From Dama dama (lineage: Eukaryota > Chordata > Mammalia > Artiodactyla > Cervidae): a DNA stretch of 64,000 bases. Positions 1 through 23,065 of the stretch are shown here, one piece after another. Made by a program: the position numbers and the translations under genes. Each line of letters starts with the position of its first letter. The stretch's first letter is position 1. The DNA lies in assembly GCF_033118175.1 (NCBI RefSeq), contig NC_083688.1, positions 6,159,001-6,223,000 of the forward strand, in the 5' to 3' direction. The notes beneath the pieces are model-generated. The model was given only the letters and a program-made list of their open reading frames with translations, was not told where the DNA came from and searched no databases.

Positions 1-934
1 CAGGGAGCTGGGGACCCAGAGGAAGGCCCCGGCTGGGTGAGAGCCAGATGGTCTGGGAAGTGGAAGACCAGTCCTTTGGGAGGAGGAACGAGGGATCGTC
101 TTTCCCTTCCTTCAAAGCACATTGCTGACTCACTGCTGAGGTCAGAATTGGGTCTTTAGTATCCAAGTTACCATCTTCCTTTCTGCATCAAAAATAAAAA
201 TCCATATCAGATCAGGAATTAAATTCATAGGCCCCATGTCCAGCCTCCTGCTGATCACCAAGGAATATGAGATCCAGAAAAGTTTGAGACTTGGCTAGCA
301 GAGGGACCCAGGAAGTGGGCCTAGGAGCTGTGGGTACTCAGATGCTTGTGAGGCAGCCCCTCCAGTGCCTGGGATGAGGCACTGCCTCAAGCAGTGCCAA
401 AAAGTCTCCTGAGCAGAGAGAAGGCTTGAATTAGGCCTTGAAAAGCAGGGAACTCTCCTTAGCAAAAGACCAAGAACATGGTCTGTTGCCTGCTCTTTCT
501 GTATTTTTGTTCCAATTCCCTCTGCTCCTTTCTTGTCTTCTTCTTCTTTTACTTTGCACCCCATGATTCTCTATCACAAGAGTGACAAGCCTATCTATCC
601 TTTCATGCCCACGCTCGAACAGACATTGTTAATCAATCCCCACAGTCTTTTAGCTGCTGGAGGAAGCCCTTATTAATCAATTACAGTTGGAACAAAAATG
701 AGAGCCTATTTGCTATCCCTGCTGACCTTTCTGTTCCCCTCACCCTTCTACTTAGCTCAGTACCCAGCTGCTCACTGAGACCCAGAGAGGTCAAGTGACA
801 ATGCAGGGGGTTGCCCAGCTCTTACTGGGGCCCTGTGGGTGAGTCCTTCCCTCCCCAGAGGGACTGGTTCACACTTTTCCATCTGTCCACCTCTTGAGTC
901 TGTGCATGTGACTGAGCCTGACCTTCTCTCCCAG
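1..934 (+). other. EPHB2 intron, no exon seen
   Basis: This is the 3' end of the intron before the juxtamembrane exon. I looked for the upstream exon that should encode the segment just after the membrane helix and did not find it, so it must lie left of the window. No clear young repeat is visible. Confidence 0.7.
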
Positions 935-11708
<10,774 letters not shown>

Positions 11709-11794
11709 CATTCACCTGCCTCGGCTCACCGCTTCCTCCAGGCCCCGCCCCCTCCGCGCCCCCCAGCCGGCCCCCGGTCCTCGGTCCACCGCAG

Positions 11795-11965
11795 GGTCAG
11801 CAGCCACCTGCCAGGAGGCCACCGGCAACAGGAAGAACCAAGCAGTGCTCCAGCCAGGAGACATCACCAAGAATACGTGCAACTCAGATGATGGAAAAAA
11901 GGGAATGGGGACAAAAGAAAATAGATCCTGGGAGGGGGCGGGAAATACCGAGGAATATTTTTTAA
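11795..11965 (+). CDS. EPHB2: Possible alternative EPHB2 C-terminal segment (probably not functional)
   Basis: A weak donor (gag/gtttga at 11,703) and a fair acceptor (ccaccgcag ending 11,794) would remove 92 nt inside the last exon, skip the normal stop, and add 56 residues starting GQQPPARRPPATGRTK and ending before TAA at 11,963. I recall a long human EPHB2 isoform of 1,055 residues with a related tail. Here, however, similarity to that tail is scattered over all three frames, so the ruminant version looks frame-broken and more likely is 3' UTR. Confidence 0.25.
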   Translation, partial: GQQPPARRPPATGRTKQCSSQETSPRIRATQMMEKREWGQKKIDPGRGREIPRNIF

Positions 11966-13472
11966 AGAGGATTCTCATAAGGAAAGTGATCATCGTTCTT
12001 GGAGGAAAAAGAAAAAAAAAGGGCTTGGGAGATTCATGCAGTTTGTCCCATTGGAGATCAAAAGCAGTTTCTCTCCAGCTCCCTCTGGGAAGGTGACCTG
12101 GCAGGAGCCAAGAAACGCGTTCAGGAAAACAAATGTGAAAGGGAGAGGCAGGGGCCGCCCTTCTCTCCTGTGCCCGGGGCTGCTCATCCAGGTCTCGCTC
12201 AACAGCCACGTGCCAAGCGGACGGACAGGCGGACAGGCAGCCACCCCTGGAACAAGCCTGGGAAAACCCAATCGCACTGCCACCGGGCGATCAGAAGAAT
12301 TTTTATGTCTTTGGAGAATATTTTAGACACTCCAATGAAAGAGATTTGTTTCTCCTGTCAGCTCCCGGGGCTGCAAGGGACTTCTGTTCCCCTGGGTCAG
12401 GGAGAACATGGGGACACCTGAAAGGTCAGCCTTCCTGAGGCTGGGCGCGACACCCGCCACCACCTCGACCTGAAGCTCCACGCCCAGGTCACGGGCGCGG
12501 CTCCTCGGCCCGGCCCGGCGGGGCACCCACTCCCACCAGCCCCCATCTGGAGGACTAGCTGCGACTGCCACCAAGGACTGCTTCTGCATCTGGGTTTGTT
12601 TACAGCAATTCGCGGACTCGGGGGTATTTTTGGTTAGGGGTGGATTTGGTTTGGGTGGGTGGGGAGGGTGGGACTTGTTGGTTGTTTTTTTTGTTTGTTT
12701 TTTTTTTTAATGACAATGAAGTGACACTTTGACATTTCCTACCTTTTGAGGACTTGATCCTTCTCCAGGAAGAAGGTGCTTTCTGCTTACTGACTTAGGC
12801 AATACACCAAGGGCGAGATTTTATATGCACATTTCTGGATTTTTTATATGGTTTTCATTGACATCCTTCTCCCCTCCCCCGCCCCACAGAGAGTTTCCCA
12901 CGTGCTGCCAGGCCTCACCAAAGCCAACTGCCTCGGGGCCATCTGGGCCGTTCAGAGACTGAGGTTTGGGCGGAGGGTAGGGGGCCAAGGTGGAGGACCA
13001 ATCCCACCCCAGGACTGTCTCTGAGAGCAAGAGGTTGAGAAGGGAGAGACGGCCACGGGGTCAGAAGTGTCTGCCCGCATCTCGGCGCTCCTTCTGGCCC
13101 CGTCTGTCTGGTACTTTGAAGGTAAATTGGCCCTTCCGAGGTTCCCGAGTGCCCTCAGATGGCCAGATGGCCTCCACTTTGTCTCTGGAAAGCCTCAATC
13201 GGGCTGCACCAGAGACTAGGACCCGGATCGTTCACTGTGATACCCCAGCCCTCAAGCGCATCACCCGCAGACCATGCGCTGCCGGGCTCCTCTCCTCCCC
13301 TGGCGGGACAGCCCGTGATTCTCTCCCCATCCCCTACCTTCCACTGGACCCTTGCCCAGGCCTGAAGGCCTTGGCCAGGAGAAAACCCATCCGTCAAGGG
13401 GTCTGGCCAGACTCTCTGCTGTGGGCAAATGCAGGTACCTGAGCGGAACAATCGGTTAGTGGATTGAATGGA

Positions 13473-13478
13473 AATAAA
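13473..13478 (+). promoter_or_regulatory. EPHB2: Poly(A) signal, proximal
   Basis: An AATAAA lies in ggaaataaaggctttag, 1.77 kb after the EPHB2 stop. A T/G-containing stretch (cccctgttctctgta) follows about 20 nt downstream and could be the downstream element. Confidence 0.65.
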
Positions 13479-16400
13479 GGCTTTAGTTAGAAAATGACCC
13501 CTGTTCTCTGTAAGCAACAAGAGATCCTGGCACCCTTGGGACACGTCAAGTGACCCATGATGCTCTTCTAAGGGACCGTTCCTTCCTCTGGGTTCAAGAA
13601 GTCCTGGGGCTGAGAAGATGCCTGGAGGACACCAGTGATCCAGGTGACCTTCTCTGGTTCTGGCTTGTCAAAAGCACAGGCAATGAAAGTAGGGTTGGAA
13701 GCGGCTCAGAACTTGGGAGCCTGCTGTCCTGTGAATCAGGGCGAGCCACTGCAGGATACCTCAGGAGCAGGGAGTTTGACCGCTATGCCCTTAGCATATC
13801 TGGGCCAGATGAAGGGGGCCCGGGGAATTGAGTGAGCTGTGATGAGAGAGTGTGAGGGTCCTGAAGGACCTGTGGACCCCTCGTCAAAGCCACGGCTATT
13901 ATCATCTTATGCTGGTCGACTCTGACAGCCTCTGAGCAGACGGGCTCCTACTCACAATCAGAATTCTTTCTGATTGTGTGAGGAGGTGGCTGGGGAGGGG
14001 AGAGCCAGGGTCGCTGCCGCCATCTCAGGACCATTGCCTTTGTCTAGGAGACTGACCAGTTGAGAAAGACTCAGGCCGCAGGTGGTCAACCAAAGGCCCC
14101 TCGGGTTGAGCAAACATCCCACACGGACCGGCCTGTCGTCTGTCACTCACCTGTTCTCAGAGCCCAAGACGCAAGGGGAAGGAAGGGATTTAGAGGGGAG
14201 CACGGACCCCCAGGGGGAGCAGCAGAGTGAGCCACAGGGAAGGCCTTGGCTGGCTTCCCATGAACCGGCCAGCCTTGGCCCAGCCAGCTGCCCTCTGTGC
14301 CCCAAAGATGCCCAGCACGGGTGGCAGCTGTCCCAGCACACAAGGTCACCTTCTGGAGGGAGCTGCCCTGATGCTCTTTAGATTAACACCCCGTCTTCCC
14401 AGCCCGCCCCCCCACCCACCCCCAGCCCCGCTGCTGGGGGCCCCGCAGGGGGCTGGCACTCACTGCTTCCTGTCAGATGGCTTCCTGTCCTAAGCCGCTA
14501 GGCTGGTGTCTGCTAGCCAGCTCATCCGCCCATCCACCCTTCAGGGCCCGACTCCTCGGGTCCATGTGCCTGCCTCTCTAGAGCAAGGGTGCTACCCAGA
14601 CCCTCTGTCCCCACTTCAGGGTAGCAGACGGACGCCACCGTGACCGTCCCGGGTGCAGCCAGATGCTTAGGTCTCCCCATGGCTGGGGCAGCTTGCCCAC
14701 CACCTCTAGCTTGCTTCTCAGTGGGGAGGGTGGGCCACGCTGCCAAGCGCCTTCCCCGACGCTGCCTACTCACCCAGACACACAGCCCGGAGCCACCCGC
14801 TGCCTGGTTACTAATCCTTGCCTGGCTCAGCCTCCCAAGTGCCAGCCCCCACCTGCCCAGCAGTGGGAGAGGCGTTTCCGGCTGCCCTGCATGCAGTTGG
14901 TACTTGAGGAAAGAAAGCTGCCTTGTAAACAGGGGCCGGGGCACCGTGGAAATGGGGACCAGCTGCCGTGAGAGGGTGTGACCAGCAGATCTGCACAGGG
15001 CCAAGCAGGGTAATAGAGCAGCCATGATATCACCCCCACTCCTAACTGCCCTGCAAGCCCCCCACCCCCAGATGGGTTACTGTTGATGATCAGCAGGTCT
15101 CCTCCTGGGGGATGATATTCCAAATATCGATAAACTGGTTTAAGATGTGGGCAGACCGATCAGAAGAGATGATGGCCTCAGGGCTCGACCGAAAGGCCCC
15201 AGAGGAGGGGCTGGGGTGGCACCCGGGGAGACACTTAGGGACTTGGGGCAGGGGCTGTTTACTCCAGCCAGTGGTGCCTCCTGCCCAGACGGCATCCGTG
15301 TGAATTTCCCCATCCTTTCTGGCCGGTCCCTCTCAGGGAGCCCTCTTTGACCCTCTTGTGTGCAGTCACTAGTTTGACAGCTCAACTCCAGAATCCTCAC
15401 CCCCCAGACCACTGCCCACCCCGGTGCCGGGCCTTCAGCCGCTCCTGGCTCCCCCCTGCACCCCTGAAGTCGCCAGTGGTACCAAAGGCTGGAAGACGTG
15501 TCAGAGGAAATAATGCACATGCATTCAAAGGTCAGGATGAGGCATGATGCTGGCGAAGATGCACGCTGCCGCCTGAGTGGCTGCTCTGACTCTGTCATTA
15601 AGACACGGATCTGGGCAAGCCAGCTCCCCTCCTGAGCCTCAGGCTCTCGTCTAAAACAAGAGGCCTGGATTGGGTGTGCCAAGGGTGCAAAACACTTTAC
15701 GCACCCCAGTCCTGTGAGGAGGGGCTATTTCCTTCCATAAATGAGGATGGACTGGGGGAGAACGGGCTCAGAGGGAGGAAACAACTTGCTCAGGAAGGGG
15801 CAGAGCAGGCTGGGTCTACCTGCTTCCAATACCCACCCCACCACGCTCAGTTAAGACAGTATGAAGCACCTGGCAGTCTGAACGCTGGTTGCTAAGAGAA
15901 GGGGAAGGTCAAAGGGGCTGCAGTGGTCAGGGAGGGCTTCGTGGAGGAGGCTGTCTTGACAGTACCAGAGGTTCGGAGAAAGGTCACTCCAAGTGGGAGG
16001 CGCAGTGTACCCAAAGATGCACAGGCCAATATGGTTAAAAGTGAGGCGTCGTGTCTGGATGGGCCAGAGCAGTGCTGGAAGGTGGGGGGCTGGTTTAGGG
16101 AAGGTTGAGGCCGCTTGGACAGGAGGGACAGCCCAGCCACAGCAGGTTCTTGAGCAGAAGAGTGGCCGCGCCAGCATCAGGTTCTAGAAGGAGGAGTCGG
16201 TTCAGCCATCAGGTGGGAGCAGGATGCTTCACAGCTCCCCCTCCAGCACCCCCTGGGGGGCAAGAGCTCCCCCCCTCCCCGGAGAAGCCCTCATTTATTC
16301 CCAGAGAATCCAGGCCCCACTGGTTCCTTTCCCGTCCGTCCTCGTTCAGTGATGCAGAAAATCCAAAGAGTCATTCCAGCTGCTTGGGACAGCAGGGTTG

Positions 16401-19400
16401 GATTCTGCGCTACCTGATTCTTAATTCGGCTGCATCCAGCTGAGAGGCCCACACCACCTCCAAGCCAGCCACTGAGAGAGCCGCCACTCACGGCCAGAGC
16501 CGAGTATGCTGGAGGTGGTAAGGGCTCTGGAAGGCGGGCAGGTGGGTGGGCATTCCCCCAGGGCGGGTGGAGCGGAGTGATGGAAGTGGACAGGGTTGGG
16601 GGCTGGGTAAGTGGCATGCAAACTGCTCAGGAAGCCCATCTCTGCACCCCGCCCCCCTCACCCCAGCCCTGTAGAGATGACCCACACTGTTGGGAGGGGG
16701 TGGGGGTCCTGCCCCTATCAATAGTGTGTTATGCTGGGGAACCCAGGGGCGGGTTAGGAGAGCCACGCCACCCACGCGCCCTCCACCCGCCCGCCTTGAC
16801 CCCGTGTCCCATGAAATGGCTCCTGCCATAAAACAGTACCAACTGTGCCCTCGAAGCTGGCCGCACCCCCTTTAGGGAAACCAAAAGAAATGACTTGGCC
16901 TTTGTTCTGACACCGGAGGGCTCAGGGGACAGCCCATCGGAGGCCAGGCTCAGGAGGCTGACACCACAGCGACTGATTGCTGAATGCTCACCCTGGGCCA
17001 GGCCCGTGCGTGGGACCCTAAGGGTGTCACACCCACCACGCAACAAGGGAGGAACCAGAGTCTCAGAGATAGATTCCCAGAGGAGTCCAGCCAGGCAGGC
17101 TGTCTGCCTGCTCCACCCTGACCTCCTAAATCACAAGAGCCAAGGCTGGGCTCAGGAGCCTCCTGTTTTTAACAAGCTCCTCCGGGAGACTGCTCCAGAC
17201 ACGGAAACCCTCTCTTCACTTCCCCCACGGTGAACTGCGCCCTGGTGTCTACAGAGAGAGGGTCTGGCGTAGACAGGGATTAGGAAAAAAGCAGGACATC
17301 GGCAGATAAGATGCCCAAACTCAGACAGGGATTAGGACCCCTGAGGTGGGGGCAGGGCTGGCCCTCAGGAATGTATTCTGAGCTAAGCTTTCAGGAAAAT
17401 TAGAAAGATCGCACCCCCCAAACTACCCCCCCCCAACACCCCAGGCCCAGAGTCTGTCTGAGTTTAGCTTCACAGCATGAAGGCTGCTTCAGGAAAGCTG
17501 ATATAGCAAAGAAGCAGCAGAACTTAATACTTCAGAGGGGCCCAAGAGCCCACCCAGGGCCACCCCATGCAGACCGCGCAGACCTGGAGGCTATGATCCA
17601 GGCCTGGTCACTCAACACCTGGCCAGGTGGGCCAGGCGCAGGCAGGGTGGGGCTTCCAGCTGGACCTGGGGCTTCCTATAACTCCCCTCCACCAGCCCTT
17701 GCTCCCCAGACTAGGGCTTTCCCTAGAGGAAGACGAGGGAGTGAAGGTCCTTGTCTCTGCTCCTGGTCTAACGGCCCCGGCTGGAGGAAGGGAATGAGAC
17801 AGAGGGGAGGCAGGAGGTCGGAGCCAGGACCACATACACTCTGGGGGCCCTGCTGACCCTGCAAGAGTTCAAAATGCTAACGTTTCCTGGGCAAAAGATG
17901 CCAAGATTCTAGGTTGCAGAACCTCAAAATTCTAAGATTCCAACAGAAGGATTCCGTGTTTTTTAAGATTCCACCACCATGCGACTTCAAGTCCCACTGT
18001 CCATCCCTGCTCCCTACCCGAGGGTCCCGGCAGTGAAAGCACAAAGAGAGACAGACAGACAGAGATGGGGAGGGAGACAGCCCAAAACAAAGACGAGCAC
18101 GAGCGCCATCCTTCGAGCTTGAGTCATTCTGAGCGGGATGCTGGGTTTCTCTCCCTGGTAGAGGGGTAGGATTGCCCACCCCCGGCCCTCCTGGCAGCTA
18201 GGGGGCTGACTTCCCCAGGCTGCAGCAAAGCCCCGCGTGGGCCACATGGCCCAGGGGCTGGGGGCCTGGAGAGCCCAGGTCAGGAGGCTGGCAGGGGCCC
18301 CAGGGGCTCTGTTCAGGGAGGGACTCCTCTGGGACTCGCCGGCCCCTGAGAGAGGAAGCTGCTGGCCAGGGATGCACTGAGGGACCCTCCCCAAGGTCTC
18401 TGCCTCCCTGTTCAGAGCCCGAGTCTTAACCCCGGGCACCAGAGGGGCGGGTCCTGCTGCAAAGCCCGGAGTCAGGGGAGTTCCCTCCGACACTCAGGAT
18501 GCAATTTCCATGGCCACGCAGCCCCGGCCCCCTCACGTCCCAGTTGAGACCGCTGAGCCTATGGAATCCGGGAGACCAGCTGGAAGAGGTGTCTCTGGGT
18601 TGCTCAGAGCTCGGTTATCGGTCTGGCTGCTTTCCCCTCCGTGGACAGGGAGTCGGGCGGGCAGGGGGCACGAAGCTGAGCCCCCGAGGCTGGCCCGGAG
18701 AAGCATGGGCAGGGACGTTCACTCACAGCCAGCCTCTTTCGAGCCCAGAAAAGAGTGACTCCTGGTTGGCCATGCCCAGCCCGCAACACTCATCATCGCT
18801 GCTATTTCTTGAGTGCCAACAACGTGCCGGGTGCCGCACTTCACTTTTTATACCCAGCGTCTTGCTTAATTCTCCCACAGCTCTGTGAGACGGGGCCCAT
18901 TCCTCCACAGACCGGGGAACTCAAGAGACGTGCGTGGAGGCCTTCCCAGGTCTGCCGGCGGTCTCTGCCCCAGTGCCTGCCCGCGCAGTCACCATGCTAA
19001 GCTGCTACCTCTGGTCCCCACTCAGCCTGCTCCACTGTCAGAACCTGTGCCAATCAAATCCAGGCCCCTGAGGGGCACCCTGTTTGTGGGCACTTGGACG
19101 CCCCCTCCGACCCTGACCTCCTGGAACTGCTGTCTGAGCCACAGGCGGTGGGGACGGGCCCTTGGACCGCCCTCCTGGAGTTTCACTCTTACCTTCGGCC
19201 ACAAAGGCCAGAGCTCTCGGCAGCGGCCCCTGGGGTGTGCTGTGGTCTCACACAATCTGTTTGTTCTGGTCAAGAACATGGGCTTCCCCAACAATGCTGG
19301 GGAGTCAGGGAGGGACGCAGCTGGGGTTCTGATGGTTGTGGGTCGGACCTGGCTCCCCGAACCCCCCGTCATGACCGAAGAAATCTCACCAGCTGCGTCT

Positions 19401-19474
19401 GTGAGCAACCCTGACCCTGTTTCCCCAATGCCTTTGTAGGAGTATTTTTAGCAGATCCTCTTTTTTTTTCCCAA

Positions 19475-19480
19475 AATAAA
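19475..19480 (+). promoter_or_regulatory. EPHB2: Poly(A) signal, distal
   Basis: An AATAAA lies in cccaaaataaatgtgaattg after a T9 tract, at the end of the repeat-free 3' block. It is a candidate end of a long EPHB2 3' UTR; the first ruminant SINE lies about 0.7 kb further on. Confidence 0.55.
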
Positions 19481-20167
19481 TGTGAATTGCAAAAATTACC
19501 ACTTGGACTTGCAGTGTACTTTCCCCCAGTGTTCCCCAGGGAACAAAGAGGAGGCCCTGGGAGGTCTTCAGCAGGGTTCTGAAGCGTGACTAGGAGTTTT
19601 CCAAGGCTAAGGATGGAGTCAGGGTTGGGGCTGGGACTGGGTTGAGGCTGGGGTGGGGATTTGGCCTGGATGTTGAACTCGAGCAGTAATTCCCAAGTGT
19701 TCTAAGAACACTCATTCATGTTTAAGAGTTTGAGCTCTGCTTTGAGGGGTCCTAAAGATTCAAGTCCCAACTCGGCCATTTGTCAACTATACATCCTTGG
19801 AGAGGACACATCATTGCTTGGAGCCTCACTTTCATGTCTTTTAAGATGGGACAGTAAGACCGATCTCCTGGAGTAGACATGAGGATGAAATGAAGCCTGT
19901 CAAGCACTCAGCATCACAACTGTTAGCTCTCAGCCTTCCGCCGGGAGGAAGCGGGGCCCGCCGCTGCCACACACGGAGCTGTGTCCTCCGCAACCAGGAC
20001 AAAGCCTGACCCACAGGAGGCTCTGGATGAATGTTTGTCAGATTCAAAACCGGGTATTTGGGGGGGGCTCCATGGTCAAATACACTAGGCAAATTCTGGG
20101 TCTGGGCAGGTGGATCAGATCTCTTTACTTTGGGATATTGTAGAGCTTTAAATGTGCCAAAAGCACA

Positions 20168-20330
20168 ATGTGAGTGCTGTGTGCTCAGTCGTGCATCTGA
20201 CTCTTTGCAATCCCACGGACCGCAGCCCACCAGGCTCCCCGGACCATGGAATTCTCCAGGCAAGAATACTGGAGTGGGTTGCTGTTTCCTTCTCCAGGGG
20301 ATCTTCCCGACCCAGGGGCAAACCTCTAAG
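20168..20330 (-). mobile_element. Bov-tA SINE
   Basis: Antisense Bov-tA text: gctcagtcgtgcatctgact through ggggatcttcccgacccagg. It is the first young repeat beyond the EPHB2 3' UTR block. Confidence 0.88.
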
Positions 20331-20834
20331 AAGCTGTTATCATCTTCAGGGTTTCCCACCACGCCAGGAGCATCTCGTGGGACCAGCGTCCCCGGGATCA
20401 CACCTGGAGAAGTTCACCGGCATCTGGGTAACACCCTGGTGCTTAGTGGGAGCACGGGGCTGAGGCTGAAACGGGGCTCATAAACATGAAGGGGGCAGAA
20501 ATCAGAGGGTTGTGGGCGGGGAGGGGAGGTCTGCTTGATGGCATGACATTCAGGCAGGGAGAGTCTAACAGACTCCACCTTGCAAGACCTTTATGAGGGT
20601 TAAATAGTTAACAGGCACCAGAGTGCCCAGGCAGAGAGCCTGGCACACAGCAGGGGCTCAGTAAGCAGTTCCTCCCTTACTGCCCCCGGGGAGCAGCCCT
20701 GCCAGGCCTGGTGGGATGAAGGCAGGAGGAGGAACTGAAGAGGCAGCCAGGCCTTCCCTCCATGGAGCCACGCTGCCCCCTGGGGGCTGAGGTTGGTAAC
20801 AGGTCAGACTGAGCCCCAGAGCAAGTTTGGCATC

Positions 20835-20897
20835 CTGGGCTGGGCTGGGCTGGGCTGGGGGTGGGGGGCGCGGTGCGGGGCCGGCGGGGGGGCGCGG
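20835..20897 (+). repeat. G-rich tract with (GGGCT)n, possible G-quadruplex
   Basis: Four GGGCT-type units are followed by runs GGGGG, GGGGGG, GGGG and GGGGGGG within 60 nt. Confidence 0.7.
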
Positions 20898-21044
20898 AGA
20901 TGAGCCCTCTGCTCCCCACCCTGGCAAAGGTCTGGGCCAATAGGTGCAGACCCAGAAGCACAGCGACAGGGCAGGAGGCAGAGAAGCTGAACCAAAGGTT
21001 ACCCCCTTACTGGCTGCCTTACCTAGGTGCCCCTTCCCAACCCC

Positions 21045-21722
21045 CTCAGTTCAGTTCAGTCACTCAGTCGTGTCTGACTCTCTGCGACCCCATGGACTGC
21101 AGCATGCCAGGCTTCCCTGTCCATGACCAATTCCCAGAACTTACTCAAACTCATATCCATCGAGTCAGTGATGCCATCCAACCATCTCATCCTCTGCCGT
21201 CCCCTTCTCCTTCCGCCCTCAATCTTTCCCAGCATCAGGGTCTTTTTCAATGAGTCGGTTCTTTGCATCAGGTGGCCAAAGTATTGGAGTTTTAGCTTCA
21301 GGATCAGTCCTTCCAATGGATATTCAGGATTGATTTCCTTTAGGATAGACTGGTTGCTGTCCAAGGGACTCTTAAGAGTCTTCCCCAACACCACAGTTCA
21401 AAAGCATCAATTCTTCAGTGATCAGCTTTGTTTATAGTCCAACTCTCACATCCATACATGACCACTGGAAAAACCATAGCTTTGACTAGCCAGACCTTTG
21501 TTGGCAAAGTAATGTCTCTGCTTTTTAATATGCTGTCTAGGTTGGTCATAACTATTCTTCCAAGGAGCAAGCATCTTTTAATTTCATGGCTACAGTCACC
21601 ATCTGCAGTGATTTCGGAAAACTCCAAAATACAGTCCATCACTGTTTCCATTGTTTCCCCATCTATTTGCCATAAAGTGATGGGACCAGATGCCATGATC
21701 TTAGTTTTCTGAATATTGAGTT
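21045..21722 (-). mobile_element. BovB LINE 3' fragment
   Basis: Antisense BovB text from ttcagttcagtcactcagtc to the segment encoding the end of the polyprotein. It stops abruptly at 21,722 (5' truncation). Confidence 0.9.
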
Positions 21723-22126
21723 CCCAACTCCCTACTCCTGACTTAATGATAATACTGTGCCTCAGGTCCAGGCTGCCGGCCTGAGAATGTCTCTACAATA
21801 AGGACCCAGGAGCAGTCAATCTGGCTGAGATGAGGAACTAGGAAGTTTTTCTGGAGGTTGTAATTACCCAACCATGCTGTTTATCTGTAGCTTTCAAGTT
21901 TACTGGGAAGGGCTCAAGGAGGAGGCAGCTGATGGAGACTGCTACCCCTTGGCACCACCACCCACATTTTATCCCCAAATGCCCACAACCATCAGAGATG
22001 CTTATTACCAGGGGTGTGCTATTTAGCGTATACCAACCAACTTGCCAAACATACTTCACAAATGCTGACTGACACTTCCATTTGAGTCAACAGGTAAGAC
22101 AAGAGTGAAACAACAGGACAGAGGAG

Positions 22127-22148
22127 TGGGGTGGGGGGTGGGGGGAGG
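22127..22148 (+). repeat. G-rich low-complexity run
   Basis: The stretch gtggggtggggggtgggggg contains at least four G runs and could fold as a G-quadruplex. Confidence 0.5.
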
Positions 22149-22211
22149 GACAAGACAGCAGAAGGAGATGACGAGGTACAAACTACCAGGTATAAAATAA
22201 ATAAGACTGTT

Positions 22212-22905
22212 GGTGATGGTGGTCACCAAATCCTGTCTGACTCTTTGCGACCGCATAGAGTATAGCCCACTAGGCTCCTCTGTCCCCCACTGTCTCCCAG
22301 AGTTTGCTCAAATTCAAATCCGTTGAGTTGGTGATGCTGTCTGACCATCTCATTCTCTGCCACTCCCTTCTCCTTTTGCCTTCCATCTTTCCCAGCATCA
22401 GGGTCTTTTCCAATGAGTCGGCTCTTCGCATTAGGTGGCCAAAGCATAAAGTTTCAGCTTCAGCATCAGTCCTTCTAATGAATATTTAGGGTTGATTTCC
22501 TTTAGAACTAACTGGTTTGATCTCCCTGTAGTCCAAGAGGCTCTCAAGAGTCTTCTGAAACTGAAAGTGAAGTGAAAGTGTCAGTTGCTCAGTCGTGTCA
22601 GGCTCTTTGTGACCCCATGGACTGTAGCCCACCAGGCTCCTCTGTCCATAGAATTCTCCAGGCAAGAATACTGGAGTGGGAGCAATTTTCTTCTCCAGGG
22701 GATCTTCCCAACCTCGGAATCGAACCCAGGTCTCCTGCATAGCAGCTGAATTCTTTACCATCCATGCACAAGGAAAGGCCATAAGAATCTTCTCCAACAC
22801 CACAACTCAAAAGCATCAATTATTCAGCGCTCTGCCTTCTTTATGATCCAACTCTCACATCCATACATGACTACTGGAAAAACCATAGCTTTGACTATAC
22901 AGACC
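22212..22905 (-). mobile_element. BovB LINE fragment split by a SINE
   Basis: Antisense BovB text occupies 22,212-22,556 and resumes at 22,783-22,905 at the matching point of the element. The gap is filled by the Bov-tA listed separately. Confidence 0.85.
22557..22782 (-). mobile_element. Bov-tA SINE nested in BovB
   Basis: The antisense Bov-tA is flanked by an 11-nt target duplication, aagagtcttct (22,546-22,556) and aagaatcttct (22,783-22,793), with one mismatch. It therefore inserted after the BovB copy. Confidence 0.88.
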
Positions 22906-22907
22906 TT

Positions 22908-23065
22908 ATAAAATAAGTAAGATACAAGGATATAATATACAGCACAGAGAGTATAACCAATATTATATAACAATATTAAATGGAGCATAACCTATAAAAA
23001 CACAAAATCACTACCTTCCACACCTGAAGCGCATATAACATTGAAAATCAACAACATTTCCTGTT
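22908..23065 (+). mobile_element. L1 3'-end fragment
   Basis: The text ggatataatatacagcacag through ataacattgaaaatcaacaa resembles the 3' UTR end of artiodactyl L1. Confidence 0.55.

Larger units (their letters stand above)
11709..19500 (+). other. EPHB2: EPHB2 3' untranslated region, short and long forms (inferred)
   Basis: This stretch of about 7.8 kb begins after the stop codon and contains no Bov-tA, CHR, BovB or L1 insertion that I can see, unlike all the sequence beyond it. It holds poly(A) signals near 13,473 and 19,475. With a coding part of roughly 3 kb, use of these two sites would give mRNAs near 5 kb and 11 kb, which fits my unverified memory of EPHB2 Northern blots. No open reading frame in it resembles a known protein. 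Confidence 0.6.
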
